DNA from: Cochliopodium minus
Lineage: Eukaryota > Discosea > Himatismenida > Cochliopodiidae
Assembly (NCBI GenBank): GCA_024220525.1
Contig: JAMYWO010000072.1
Location: forward strand, 96,134-160,133
Reading direction: 5' to 3'
Length of the DNA: 64,000 nt
In this document: one piece after another, positions 12,646 to 23,340 of the stretch
How the letters are laid out: each line of letters starts with the position of its first letter
Position numbering within the stretch: the first letter of the stretch is position 1
Program-made: the position numbers and the translations under genes
Notes under the pieces: model-generated
Databases searched by the model: none
What the model saw: the letters and a program-made list of their open reading frames with translations, nothing else
What the model was told of the DNA's origin: nothing

Positions 12646-15600
12646 ATGGATTCTATATCCAAGAATGATATCCAAGAATTGGAATCCATAATGGGAATAG
12701 ATTTAAAATTCAATAAGAATCAGATTAATCAAGTATTGAATTTTGTTGGGGAAGAGATGAATAAAGTGAAAGAGAACAATGGGTTCAGGAAAAAGATCAA
12801 CAACGAAAATCTGAGAATAAGTTATAGGACAAATAAGCCGGTCATTCAAAAGAGATTAGATATAATAAATAAGATATTGATGTCAGAGGAAGCATATATA
12901 AATATATTGAGGGATTTGATGAACGTAAGATTAAATAAATTAAATCATTTCATAGCAAATAATTATTATATTGGATATCAAAACCTTTTTATAATTCGTA
13001 AATGGAGATAATTATAAATTAAAAAAATGTACAAAATTATAATTTTGAGATGTAATCCGATCATTTAAAGGATTTTTTGATTCCATTGGAACAATTGTAT
13101 CCAGATGAAAAGAAAAACAGGCCTTTCGAGTTTACAAAGCCAATAACAAGAGAAGATATCACACTATTATTTCTCAACGTGAGAGAGTTGTTCGAATTTC
13201 ACAGCAACCTATTGAAAGAACTGATCTACTTTTCGAATAACGGAGAAAGGGATTGCCCCTTAGGCCCAATATTTCTTGTTTTCGAACCATCTTTCTCAAT
13301 GTACAAACAATATGTCGGAAATTTTTATTTGTCCATGAAAAGAATGAATTGGCTAATGAAAGACAAAAAATTTAATCAAAATATACAAGGTAAAATATTT
13401 CGTTTTATTAATCTTTTTTAAAAAAATAAATTCATTAAATTTAAAAAATTATTTTGTTTTATTCGAATTTTTTTAAAGGTAAAGTAGATCAATGTAACTT
13501 TGCGAGATTGTATCCTTTGAATAGAATAGCTCACTACCAAACGTATTTGGAGGCTCTGAAGAATATAACTCCCATTGACGACAGAGACTACATTTATTTG
13601 GAGAAGGTCTTAGAGAAGCTTGGGAAATTGAAGGTTATCATCAATAATGCTCAACCTTTGTTTTCTTTAATGCAACTACAATCTACCATCGACTCTTGTC
13701 CTGTAAAAATTTTTTTTAAAGATATTGTTTAAAACATTTCAAATAAATAAAATTAAGTTCAAAATTTTTTGTTGTTGTGATTTTTTTATTTTTGAACAAA
13801 TAAATTGAATAAATAAAATTTAAATTAAAAAAAAAATGAAATAAAAATAAAAAATATCAAAGCTCTTTATTAAAATAAAAAAAATGATAATAAAAAATTC
13901 ATCCTTTTTCAAAATTCAGCAAATCGCATCGCCGAACAGATACACCGCAGTCCACGGACATTTGGAGATCAAGTTTGTTGGAAACAACAACCAAAACAGC
14001 AACACAAAGAAGAAAAAGGAGGAGGTTTTTTACTGCTACCTTTTCAACGACCTCTTCATCTATTGTCTCGACACAAAGCCCAACATGAAGTATGTTGGTC
14101 AAATAGACTTGTTCGACGTTAAGGGAATTCGAGAGGTCCCTTTCGACCAAGAAAAGAAGCATTCCTTCCTTGTGGAGACTTCTCAGGGCAAAAACTTTTG
14201 CATCTATGCCACCAGCGTCAAGCTCAAAATTATTTGGATGTCAAAGTTTCTCGCCCTCATTGAAACTCTCGAAAAAGAAAAATGTTTTGGTGTAAAAAAT
14301 TTTATTTATAATTTTTTATTTTTTTATTTTTATTTATTTTATTATTATTTTTTTTAATCGTTTTATTTTTTTATTTTTTTAATTTTGTATTTATTTTTTA
14401 TTTATATTCTCAAAAATTTTTTTTTTTTAATTTGAACCCAGATAAAAATAGATGAGGTGATGCAACGCGAAAAAAACAGTTCATACGTCGTTCCCAAATT
14501 CTTCCACGACATCGTCAACTATCTCATCAAAGTACATTCCAAAAACAACACCATACTTCAATCCCCAAAGAATAAAGACTCAATTTCTCAGCTCCAAAAG
14601 CTAGTAGATGTAGGCGGAGACATTTCTCCTTTCGAGCAAGAGGAGGAGATAGAGACCAACGTCCTTTTTTCCTTGCTTATTTTGTACATCCAACTTTTGC
14701 CCAACAAGCTTTTGAATGTTGAAGTTATCAAAAAAATATTCAACATTTTGAAAACTCCAGTAAATCAACTCTCAAAAGAATTTTTTTTTTAAAAATATTT
14801 GTTCAAAAGAATTTTTTTAAATAATTATTCAAAATTATTTTAAATTTTTGTGCAATATAAATTTTTTTTAGACAAAAATATTATTCAATTTGATTTTTTA
14901 AAATTTTTTTTTTCTAGGTCGAAAAAACTAATCAAATAGAAAAAGCTCAATTTTATTCACAAAAAACCAGAGATGTGGTCAGAACCCTGAACGTCTACGA
15001 AAGGAATCTTCTGGGTACGTTCCTCTCCCTCGTAGTGACCATTTCGCTCGAACAAAAAGTCCCTGTAGGTCCCATATGTGCCTCCATTTTAACACCTGCA
15101 AACAAAGGTTTAAAATTTTTTTTTTTAAATTTAAAACTCGTTTTTTTAAATATTTTTTTTTTGAAATATCAAAAGAGGATATCAAAGATAACAACAACGA
15201 AAATCTCACTGTCATGAATTTTATCATCGAAAACTTTACTTCCATTTTCACGGATTTCAAGCTCAAAACCCAGAACACCCAAGAGAACAAAAGACTTTCC
15301 ATTCTCATCAGCGAAGTCGCTTCGCCTCAACTTCAAACTCCCATCAAGATCGATTCTAAAATGAATGATTGGAGGTAAACACATTGAAAAAGATTTTTTT
15401 TTTTAGTTTTTTTTTTTTTGAATATTTTTATTTATTTTAACAATTTTTTTTTATTTTTTAAATGTTTTTTTTTTTTGAACAAAAAATAAAAAAATAAAAT
15501 AAAGATACTGTGACAAGTGCAAGGGGTTCATCCAAGTGACAGAAGGTATCGAAGTAGGCGAACAAAAATTCCACCAGCATTGCTTCAACTGCGAGTTTTG

Positions 15601-15856
15601 TGAAGAGAAACTGGATTTCTTCGTGATTGGGGATCAAAAGTTCTGGTGTTGTAAAAAAGACTTTGAGAGACTCTTTTTGTCTCGCTGTAATTCTTGTTAC
15701 GAGCCTGTTTTGTCTAAATCGGTTTCTGCTTTGGGCGCCACTTACCACGAACAATGCTTTTCTTGCAAGAAGTGTCAGGATCCGTTGGTACAAGTTTACC
15801 AGGAATATCAGTTCCTGCCTGTTTGTGATGTTTGTTTTACGAGATATTCTCATTAA
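12646..15856 (+). CDS. RhoGEF-PH-RhoGAP-like protein with two C-terminal LIM domains
   Basis: Eight exons (12646-12924, 13071-13389, 13479-13702, 13920-14291, 14442-14759, 14918-15107, 15176-15374, 15505-15856) give 750 aa. A DH domain (about 65-280: RLDIINKILMSEEAYINILR, LYPLNRIAHYQTYLEAL) would load GTP on Rho/Rac GTPases. A PH domain follows (about 280-395: GHLEIKF...YLFNDLFIYC...W at the end). Next is a region with the RhoGAP fold pattern (VPKFFHDIVNYLIK, NVLFSLLILYIQLLPNKLL, RNLLGTFLSLV, PVGPICASILTP). The arginine-finger segment (usual GIFR.SG) reads TILQSPKN, so GAP activity is doubtful. The end holds two LIM zinc fingers (CDKC...HCFNCEFCEEKL; CNSC...HEQCFSCKKCQDPL...CDVC). Such mixes are typical of amoeboid cytoskeletal regulators. 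The gene is divergent from the J-domain gene with 86 bp between start codons, so a shared promoter region is likely. Confidence 0.88.
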
Positions 15857-15979
15857 AATATACTTTTTTCATTTTCCAAGAATTTTTTCATTTTTTAAAA
15901 AAATAAATGAAAAAATTGACAAAATTCTTTTTTTCTTTCGTTTAATAATTTAATACAAAATGTTTTCCACATCTTGGGT

Positions 15980-16620
15980 CTACATCCCATAATTCACACA
16001 TTCTTCAACCAACTTCATCAATGAAGGGTTTTCGAAAGCAGCTAGGTATCTCTCTTTGTCATTGATTTGTCTGTTAACTGTTTTTAAAAAATAAAAAAAA
16101 AATAAAAAATAAAAAATGAAAAAATTTTTTTAAAAAAATTACTGTCTTTTTCTGTTGAATGAGATCCTTTTGTTACGTAAACATCAATTTTAAAGTTGGA
16201 ATGTATGAATTTATGGAGCTTGTATCTTATGGACAACCCTATCAAGTTTGCCAAACTGCAATGGGGAACAGTGGGGAAGAACTCTATTATTATCATTGTT
16301 TTTGATACTTGTATAAGCTCTTTTCTGATAACATTAAGTTCTTCTAAAGAATAGGGATGTTCTGGGTCTTTGATGCTTCTCAGAATTTCTAACAACAATA
16401 ATTAAAGAAAATTAAATCAAATTTTTAATATCTTAAAGATTTTTATTCAAGTTTGCTGAACATTATATAATTATAGCACAATAGAGAATATTATATTTTT
16501 ACCATAAATATCCTCAGTTGTAATATTTTCTTTTTCAACATTAAACATCTTTGTATATGTTGATTTTTTAGAGGGATTAAATCCATTTTGAATGATGGGA
16601 TTTGGATTATCGAGGTCCAT
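15980..16620 (-). CDS. CIA2: Cytosolic Fe-S assembly targeting factor CIA2 (MIP18/FAM96)
   Basis: Member of the CIA targeting complex that passes Fe-S clusters to nuclear and cytosolic enzymes. Three exons (16620-16503, 16388-16143, 16077-15980) give 153 aa, compared with about 160 in human CIAO2B. Signature segments are ITTEDIY...[21 protein letters not shown], then [22 protein letters not shown], which holds the conserved reactive Cys of the MIP18 domain, then [16 protein letters not shown] and [20 protein letters not shown]. The match to CIAO2B/AE7 is close over the whole length. The stop is TAG. Confidence 0.95.
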
Positions 16621-16950
16621 TTTGAGAGATAGGATCAAAGTAAGATTCAATTTTTTTTTTTTTTTCCAAATCACAAACACCAAAAAAAAAAAATGGTGAT
16701 CGTGTCACTTTGAAAATTTAATGGCAATTAAATTAAGGAAAAAAATTTACATCCAATTACATCAAATAGATTTTTTTATTATTTTTGATTTTAAATTTTT
16801 AATAAAACTTGTTGAAATTAAAAGTTTTTTTCAAAATAATAATTCATATTAAAATTATAATTAATTATAATGATAAATTATAAAAAAAAAAAAGATCTTC
16901 TAAAAGAATAAGGTAAATTCTTAATCCTTGGCAATAAAAAATTCCTCTAA
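16621..16950. other. AT-rich intergenic gap
   Basis: Nothing recognisable. Homopolymer-rich spacer upstream of the CIA2 gene. Confidence 0.5.
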
Positions 16951-16954
16951 AATT

Positions 16955-17640
16955 TTACATTTATAGCGATTTCAGTTTAAAGCTGAACAATTGGAAATGA
17001 ATCCTCCAAATTTAATGGAAATTTAGATGGGCAAGGTTTTGTGATCTCAAATTTGAACATCTTTTCTTCAAGTTCCTTAATGTTTGGATTGTTTGGTTAT
17101 GGACATAATAGTGTTGTAACCAATTTAACTCTACAAGACGTTTCTTTTTTTTCAATGATTCTTCCATTGGTATCCAAGGATTTTTATTTGGAATTTGTTT
17201 TAATGGAAAACATCCAATTAAAAACTCAGAATAATCAACAAAATATTTTCCAATCAATTTGGGGTGGTTATGTTGGAGGACTTGTAGGATACCTTGGTTG
17301 TAATATGACTAAATTTTTAAATTTATTTTCTTATGTTTCTTCTTTTTAATTATTTAGCATCCACCATTTCAAATTGCCTCATTACAAATACCACCGTTAT
17401 ATCCAAATGGAGAAAGAGTAGGGGGGGGTTTGCAGGATATCCGACTTCGGTCAACTAACTAACCTTTATAACTGATTTCCTCAAAATACATCCCAAATTA
17501 TAATTAACGCAAGATGTAAGATAAAATATTTCTTTGTTCAATTATTTTAATTAAACAAAGTTAATGTGGGGGGATTGATAGGAGAAGCACGTAATATTCA
17601 GATTTTTTTGGAAAAAATGATACTCTTATTTTGGAGAATA
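16955..17640 (+). pseudogene. Decayed GLUG-repeat (right-handed beta-helix) surface-type protein fragment
   Basis: Plus-strand frames read IGNESSKFNGNLDGQGFVIS, NLNIFSSSSLMFGLFGYG, NSVVTNLTLQDVSF, YVGGLVGYL, then STISNCLITNTTVIS, GGFAGY and finally NVGGLIGEAR. This is the pattern of GLUG repeats: F.G..DGQG..I.NL.I..., GLFG, GGLVG. They occur in beta-helical adhesin-like proteins of many protists and bacteria. One possible intron (about 17304-17355) joins two parts, but no start, signal peptide or continuing frame is seen and the later repeats fall in other frames. It is best read as a truncated, decaying copy. Whether it was ever native or transferred cannot be told here. Confidence 0.5.
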
Positions 17641-17794
17641 ATAAAAATACTTACAATCATCAAACAAAGTTAATTTTAAATTGAATTTTTTTATATTATT
17701 TAATAATTTTTATATTATTTTAATCATTTGATAAGAAAAAATTGAATGATCTGATTGTTTAGTAGCAAACATTGAAAGGAGAAATCTTTCAGAT

Positions 17795-20118
17795 TCAATA
17801 ATTTATATCATCAAATTCATCAGAATCATCTTCGTTATAATCATCTTGATCATAATCTTCTTCGTTGTAATCATCTTGATTGTCTTCATCATCTTCATCT
17901 CCTTCATCTTGATCACTGTCGTCCTCAATCTCCCTCTTCCTTTTTATTCCTCTTTCATCAATTTCATTATTGTTTGCTTTTTCAAAAGAAGGAGGAAAAG
18001 AAAGAGCAATCATTTGTTGGATGATCATATGAACTACATACTTTGGAAATTTAAGCTTAAAAAGTGATTTTGTTTTGAGTTTGAGAGAAAGAAGAAATGT
18101 TTCAATCACTTCTTTGACATCTTTGGGAAAGTATTTGTGGTATTTTGTTTTCCAAAGTTTTCCACTTTCAAATTCTTCGATGTATTTTGATGCATCTTCA
18201 TTACTTTTGATGAGAGAAGCTCTACAGGTTACTTTTGCTTTGTTTTGAAGATTCAAATCTGCTTTTTTGCAAATGAAAAGGATGAATAATCCTCTTTCAA
18301 ATATAGAATTTATTTTAATACAATGAAGAGGAGCAAGTTTGTTTATGTTCTGCAAATTAACATCACAATCTTTTTGTTGAAGCAGAAACTCGGTGAATTC
18401 AGGAAGTAAGCCACGAAGAGAAGAAAAAAGAATGGTTTCTCCCTTTGAATTTTTCTTGTCAATTCCACAATGTTGCTCTTCAATCAAATATTTCAGAGAT
18501 TCCAAAGAAGAAGAATTTTGACACAAAAGATGAAGAGGAGTATTCTTCAAATCGTCGTTTGTATGAATCAAATTGAAATCACACTTTTTCTCGACCAAAT
18601 ACTTTGTGATATTAAGGTTCAAGCATTCGTTACGGCAAATCGAGTGAAGGTAGGTTTCGCTTTCTTCATCGATTGTTTTCTGAAAATCTATTCCCTTTTC
18701 ATCAATCAAATACTTGATCACGTCCAGTCGAAGCAAAAAACTTTGTTTGAGATATGCACCAAGAATTCCAGACATTTGAAGCTCTTTACTGGTTATATCC
18801 AATCCATTTCGTTCCAAACATTTAATCATTTCAAGATCAAAGTTTTTGTTTTCAGAAAGCGCCATAAGATTATCGATTTCAGAATTTATTTCTCCCTTTA
18901 CCAATATTTTGTTTTCAAAAAGAAAATTTAGCATTTCAGTGTTGAATTTTGTTCGAGAAAATAAATGGGCGATGGGGTTTGGAAAAAGCACTTCATCTGA
19001 CAATTTGTATTTTTTCTCGTGCAAATATTTCACCATCTTTAGATCGATGTTTTCGTTTCTCAGCAAAAAACTGATGCAACTTTCGTATAAAGTGTTTCTC
19101 AAGTTGAGATCGTATTTTTTTTCTTCTACCAAATACTTCAATACATCTACATTTAAGTTCTGATTTCTGCACAAAACATGAAGTAAATTTTGTTTTCTTT
19201 TGTCCTTCATCTTCATATTCAAATCATAATTTTGATTGAGGATGTATTTTAGAAAGTCGATATCGAAACAATCGTTGCTGACAAGGAAATAAAGCAAATT
19301 GTGCCCCTTATTGACAAAATGATCTTTCAAATCAATTTTCTTCTCTTCAACAAAATACTTGACCATTTCCAAATCTATGTGTCTGTTACTAAACAAATTG
19401 TGGAGAGGTGTGACATCTTTGTGGGGTTTCAAAATGTTCAGTTTTTTCTCATCAATCAAATATCTAATCATTTTCAAATCAAGATATTCACTGGAAGCTA
19501 AACTGTTGAGAAGAGAAATTTCTCCATTTTTAGATTTGACATTCTTTCCCAAATCCACTTTTTTTTTTTCAACCAAATATTTTATTGTTTCATATTTCAT
19601 ATTTTTCGATCTTAAAAACAAAATATTGAGAGCGTTAATATTTTTTTCTGTTTTCAAATCCACTCCTTTTTCTTCGGAGAAGAATTTAATAAACTCCAAA
19701 GTGATCTTTCGATTCGCAAAGAGTTTTTCGATCATTTCTTTATTCAAATCTACACTTTTTTCATTTATGAAATACTTGATGGTTTCCATGCTTTTGGTAG
19801 AACCAAATAATCTTCCCAAAAGCTCGCTTTTCACGTTCCAAACTTTTTCACTTTTCAAACCTGTTTTTTTGTTGTATATCTCAGCAAAAATATTTATTGT
19901 TTCAATGTCAAGATATTTATTTTGGTACAAACACTTGATTATTTCATCTAATCTGGATTCGACATCAATAGCCCATTTCAATTCTTCAAACAAACGACCC
20001 AAACTTGTTTTAATTTCTTTGTTAAATCTAAGAATGTTAAAACAAAATTTATCAAATAATTCTCCTTTTGGACTCAAACCACCAACCTTTTTTTCAATCA
20101 AATATTTCAAAGAGTCAA
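17795..20118 (-). CDS. Ankyrin-like repeat protein with acidic tail (5' end missing)
   Basis: One uninterrupted frame of more than 770 codons. It consists of about 20 units of roughly 34 residues with the core pattern N..LDL..IKYLVEEKK.DLN, a divergent ankyrin-type helix pair. The later units are clearer (KNTPLHLLCQNSS, KKNSKGETILFSSLRG, DCDVNLQNINKLAPLHC). After the repeats come KTKYHKYFPKDVKEVIETFL and FKLKFPKYVVHMIIQQMIAL, an unassigned helical box, then a lysine-rich spot and a long Asp/Glu tail. The frame is still open at the right edge (...DSLKYLIEKK), so the true start lies beyond the N at 20119. It is probably a protein-interaction scaffold. The partner is unknown. Confidence 0.7.
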
Positions 20119-20119
20119 N
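20119..20119. other. Undetermined base at a probable contig join
   Basis: A single N separates the open 5' side of the minus-strand ankyrin-like gene from the interior of a plus-strand nuclease-kinase gene. Identity with the second copy of that gene (25293-27515) begins directly after the N. Both genes lack their starts at the same base, which is the mark of two ends put together. Confidence 0.8.
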
Positions 20120-22223
20120 AAGCTTTGGAAAAAAGGATTAAAGAAAAATTCAAAATTGAAGAAAATACCAAAATCAAAATTTATGTGAAGGAAGATCAAA
20201 AAGAATATAATTTGGAAGGAATATGGGAAAAAATACTTCCCAATTTGTCAAATAAAAAAGATTTGACCATTTATTTTTCAACGGTATAAAAAAAATTCTT
20301 TAAATTTCTTGATTTTAATATCATTGAATAGGCTCAAAAACAAAATACACAACAATTGTTGGAGGTTGAACATTTTTTTGACAAATATAAAATTTATGAT
20401 TAATCAATTAAAATTTCCACTTAAAAAAGTCCCAAAACCAACAAATTGAGGTATATTTAATTTTTCTGTTAATATTCAGATATTTTTAATTAATTTTTAT
20501 CTTGAAGATGATGCAAAGAAATTTTGAGAGATTACAATTAAAGATTGAAAAATTGGAAGAAAGAAATAAAAAAATTAGTTATTCAAACAATCAAGGGTAC
20601 ATCGAAAATCATTTGTTGCCGATTAAAAGAGCCCCCTCAAAAATGAGTGACAAGGATGCCAAACAATATTTTTCGTCTACCAAAATTACTGATCATCCAC
20701 TTTTCTTTGAAATGATGGTCAATTTTCATAGGAGAGGGGAAGTCAGCAAAAAAATTCAAGAATGTGCAAAAGAAATAATTGAGATGAGAGTAACGAGAAA
20801 ATATGAAAACATAGAGATGCTCCAAGAACATGAATCATATTTTTCAAAAGAAGCAACAAAAATTCTCAACAAACACTTTGTTTCTTTTGTAGAAAATGGG
20901 AATATTTTTTGTCATCAGTCTCCCTTTGGTACCAGAACATCTCATTATCCTACTGATATAACACTCGAAGTCAAAACTGAAAAATCAAAGAATGACTTGA
21001 TTACTTCTCTATTTGAATTTGGATGGATGGGTGAAAACAAATTTCCACAAATCGTACTCTTTCTTTTTCTCTTTTTTTTCTTTTTAATTATTTCTGTTTT
21101 TCTTTAATTGTTACTGTTTTCTTTTTTAAAATTAAGCTTGCATATGTGAATGAGATATTTAGACACACTGAATTTCCCTTTGTTGCCATTCCTTGTTGTG
21201 AATTTTTGATGGATCAAGATAAAGAATTCGGAAAACTCAAGAAATTGGTTTTTTATGGTCTCACAATTGTTGGAGGAAAATATAAAAAGTTTGAGATTTG
21301 CGAAACTGGAAAAAACTCTGATTTGGAAGAAACTTTAGGAAAGATTCTTTCTTGCATATTATCAACTTCTCAATTTTATGTGGATAATGTTGAAATTTTT
21401 AGAGAATGGGAAGAACACGGACTTTATGTAAGTAGTGGTTTATTTTATAAAGAGAAGGGAGAGTTAGAAAGGAAAATAATGAAACATTTTGATAACAGAG
21501 ACCAAATTTTCAAAAGATCTTATTTGGGGTATTTTTTGTTTGGAGGAGAAATGGTGAACACCAAACATAAAGTTTATCCAAAAAAGTTATTCTCTAATTT
21601 GAAGGCGTTCAAGATTTGTGATGATTTGGATGTGATTACTTATGATCCTATTGTCGGAACTCATATTCCGAGCACAGTGGGACAACTCATCGAAATTGCT
21701 GAGCAAATCAGTTTTTTAAATTCAGTAGGAAAGGTAAGTAAAAATAAAAGTTATATGAGATGATTTAATCAATTATTTTTTACTTAATTTAAATTATGTT
21801 GAATTCTTTAATTCTTAGGTTCATGGTGACATCAGACTCTCCAACATGATTTTTGGGAAAGTTTGTGCTTTGATTGATTTGGACTTTGTTGAAAGTGAGA
21901 ATTATCCTTCTTCCCTCAATTTAGAACTTGAAGACACAAAGAGACATCCTGAAGTTGTCAAAGCAATACTCAAAAAAATTCCTTGCAAGAAAAATAAAGA
22001 GCATGATTGGTATTCATTTGGTGTCATTTGCTCTTATTTTGAATTCACTAAGTTAGTTGACACCACATCTGCAAGTGCTTGGAAATCTATTTCGGACAAT
22101 TTTAAGAATGGAAAATCACATCTTTCTGAAATCTACAACTACAAGAAACAGCCACTTAAATTCAAGAAGGAGTCTGAAAACATTTTGCAATTTCTTTCTC
22201 TTTATAAAATATCAGATTTTTAA
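20120..22223 (+). CDS. Crinkler-style UBL/PD-(D/E)xK nuclease/kinase-fold protein, copy A (partial)
   Basis: Close paralogue of the minus-strand gene at 25293-27515, with the same six-exon layout and similar intron sequences, which suggests a recent duplication. The beginning is absent at the N. Visible parts are the rest of a ubiquitin-like N-terminal domain (KIKIYVKEDQKEYNLEGIWE), a short coiled coil, a PD-(D/E)xK nuclease core (HYPTDITLEVK) followed by a QILAYVNEI helix, and a kinase-type C-lobe (VHGDIRLSNMIFG, ALIDLDF, HDWYSFG). The order recalls the nuclease-plus-kinase branch of eukaryotic CR (Crinkler) effectors. That assignment is inference from motifs. Confidence 0.6.
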
Positions 22224-22368
22224 TTGAAATGAAATTTTGACTGGTTAAAAAATTATTATCAAAATATTTACTTTTTGATCAATCATCAATTTTATTTTTT
22301 TTTACAAGTGCTTTAAAGAAAAAATAAAAAAAATTCTGAATCTTCCTTCTTTGTTAATATATTTATAA

Positions 22369-23157
22369 ATGGAAAATGTTAAGAAAAATAACTTGAATAT
22401 CCTTCAACAGAAATACAAGGATTTATGCAGATCTGTAAATGTAATTTTTTCGATTTCAATATTTCTCCTGTTTAATTTTTCATAATATTTGAGACACAGT
22501 GGATCCCGACCAAAAAGGAACCAAAATATCCAATCATAGAAGAAAATGAAGAGGAAGTGGATGTTTCCCAATTGCAAGGTTAACAATATAAAAAATATAA
22601 ATTATTAATTACCGATTGAATCAAAAATATAATATTATTAGAATGATTGCATAATTATACAGCGCATATCATTGTATCGAAATATTAATTTATATTATAA
22701 AATTAAATCAAATATTTTTAAATATTTTAGCCCTCATAACAACTAAAATAGAGGAATTTGGAGGATCAGGTCATATAGATACTTTATTGGAATGTGCTCT
22801 CACTGTGAGTTTAATTTATAAAATTTTGAATTTTCAGTGAATTATAATTAATTTGAAACAATTAAAGATGTTCAAACACACTGGAACCAAGCCATCAGAA
22901 ATGACAAAAATAATCAAAGATATCCTTGTTAAAAATGCGGATCTTTATGTGGTAAATAAAAAGAAATACTCAAATGAAATACCAGAAGATCAATTAACCT
23001 CATTTATTATTTTTTAAAAAAATTTGAATTGAAATCGTTAAATTGATTATTATTTTCTTAGGAGAAAGAACCCACCACTATGAAGGGAGTATATTGGCTT
23101 TCGGAAAAAGAAAGAGAGAGGGTAAAAGATAAAAAGAAAATCAATATTTGGGAATAA
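22369..23157 (+). CDS. Small winged-helix-like protein, unassigned
   Basis: Five exons (22369-22434, 22500-22578, 22731-22804, 22868-22951, 23062-23157) give 132 aa. I do not recognise the family. The N-terminal 45 residues are charged (KKEPKYPIIEENEEEVDVSQ). The rest reads like a winged-helix DNA- or protein-binding fold: HIDTLLECALTMFKHTGTKP, SEMTKIIKDILVKNADLYV, then MKGVYWLSEKERERV, where the last segment would be the wing and closing strand. The next gene downstream on the same strand also starts with a winged-helix-like region, so the two may work in related chromatin roles. That is inference. Confidence 0.55.
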
Positions 23158-23340
23158 ACAATAAAAAACATTAAATAATAAAATAATCAGAAATTTCAAA
23201 GAAATATAATAAATCAAAAGATAAAAAAATTATTAAATGATATGCTTATACATATAGTATCTTATGTTGAGGGATAAAAATTTTGATTGTTATTAAAGTT
23301 TAAAATAACTCTTCTTCAAATTAAATAGAGAAAATCAAGC

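Noticed and set aside
19359-20141. 260-codon plus-strand frame
   Set aside because: Antisense shadow of the ankyrin-like gene. Phe/Ser-rich with no motif, and it crosses the N.
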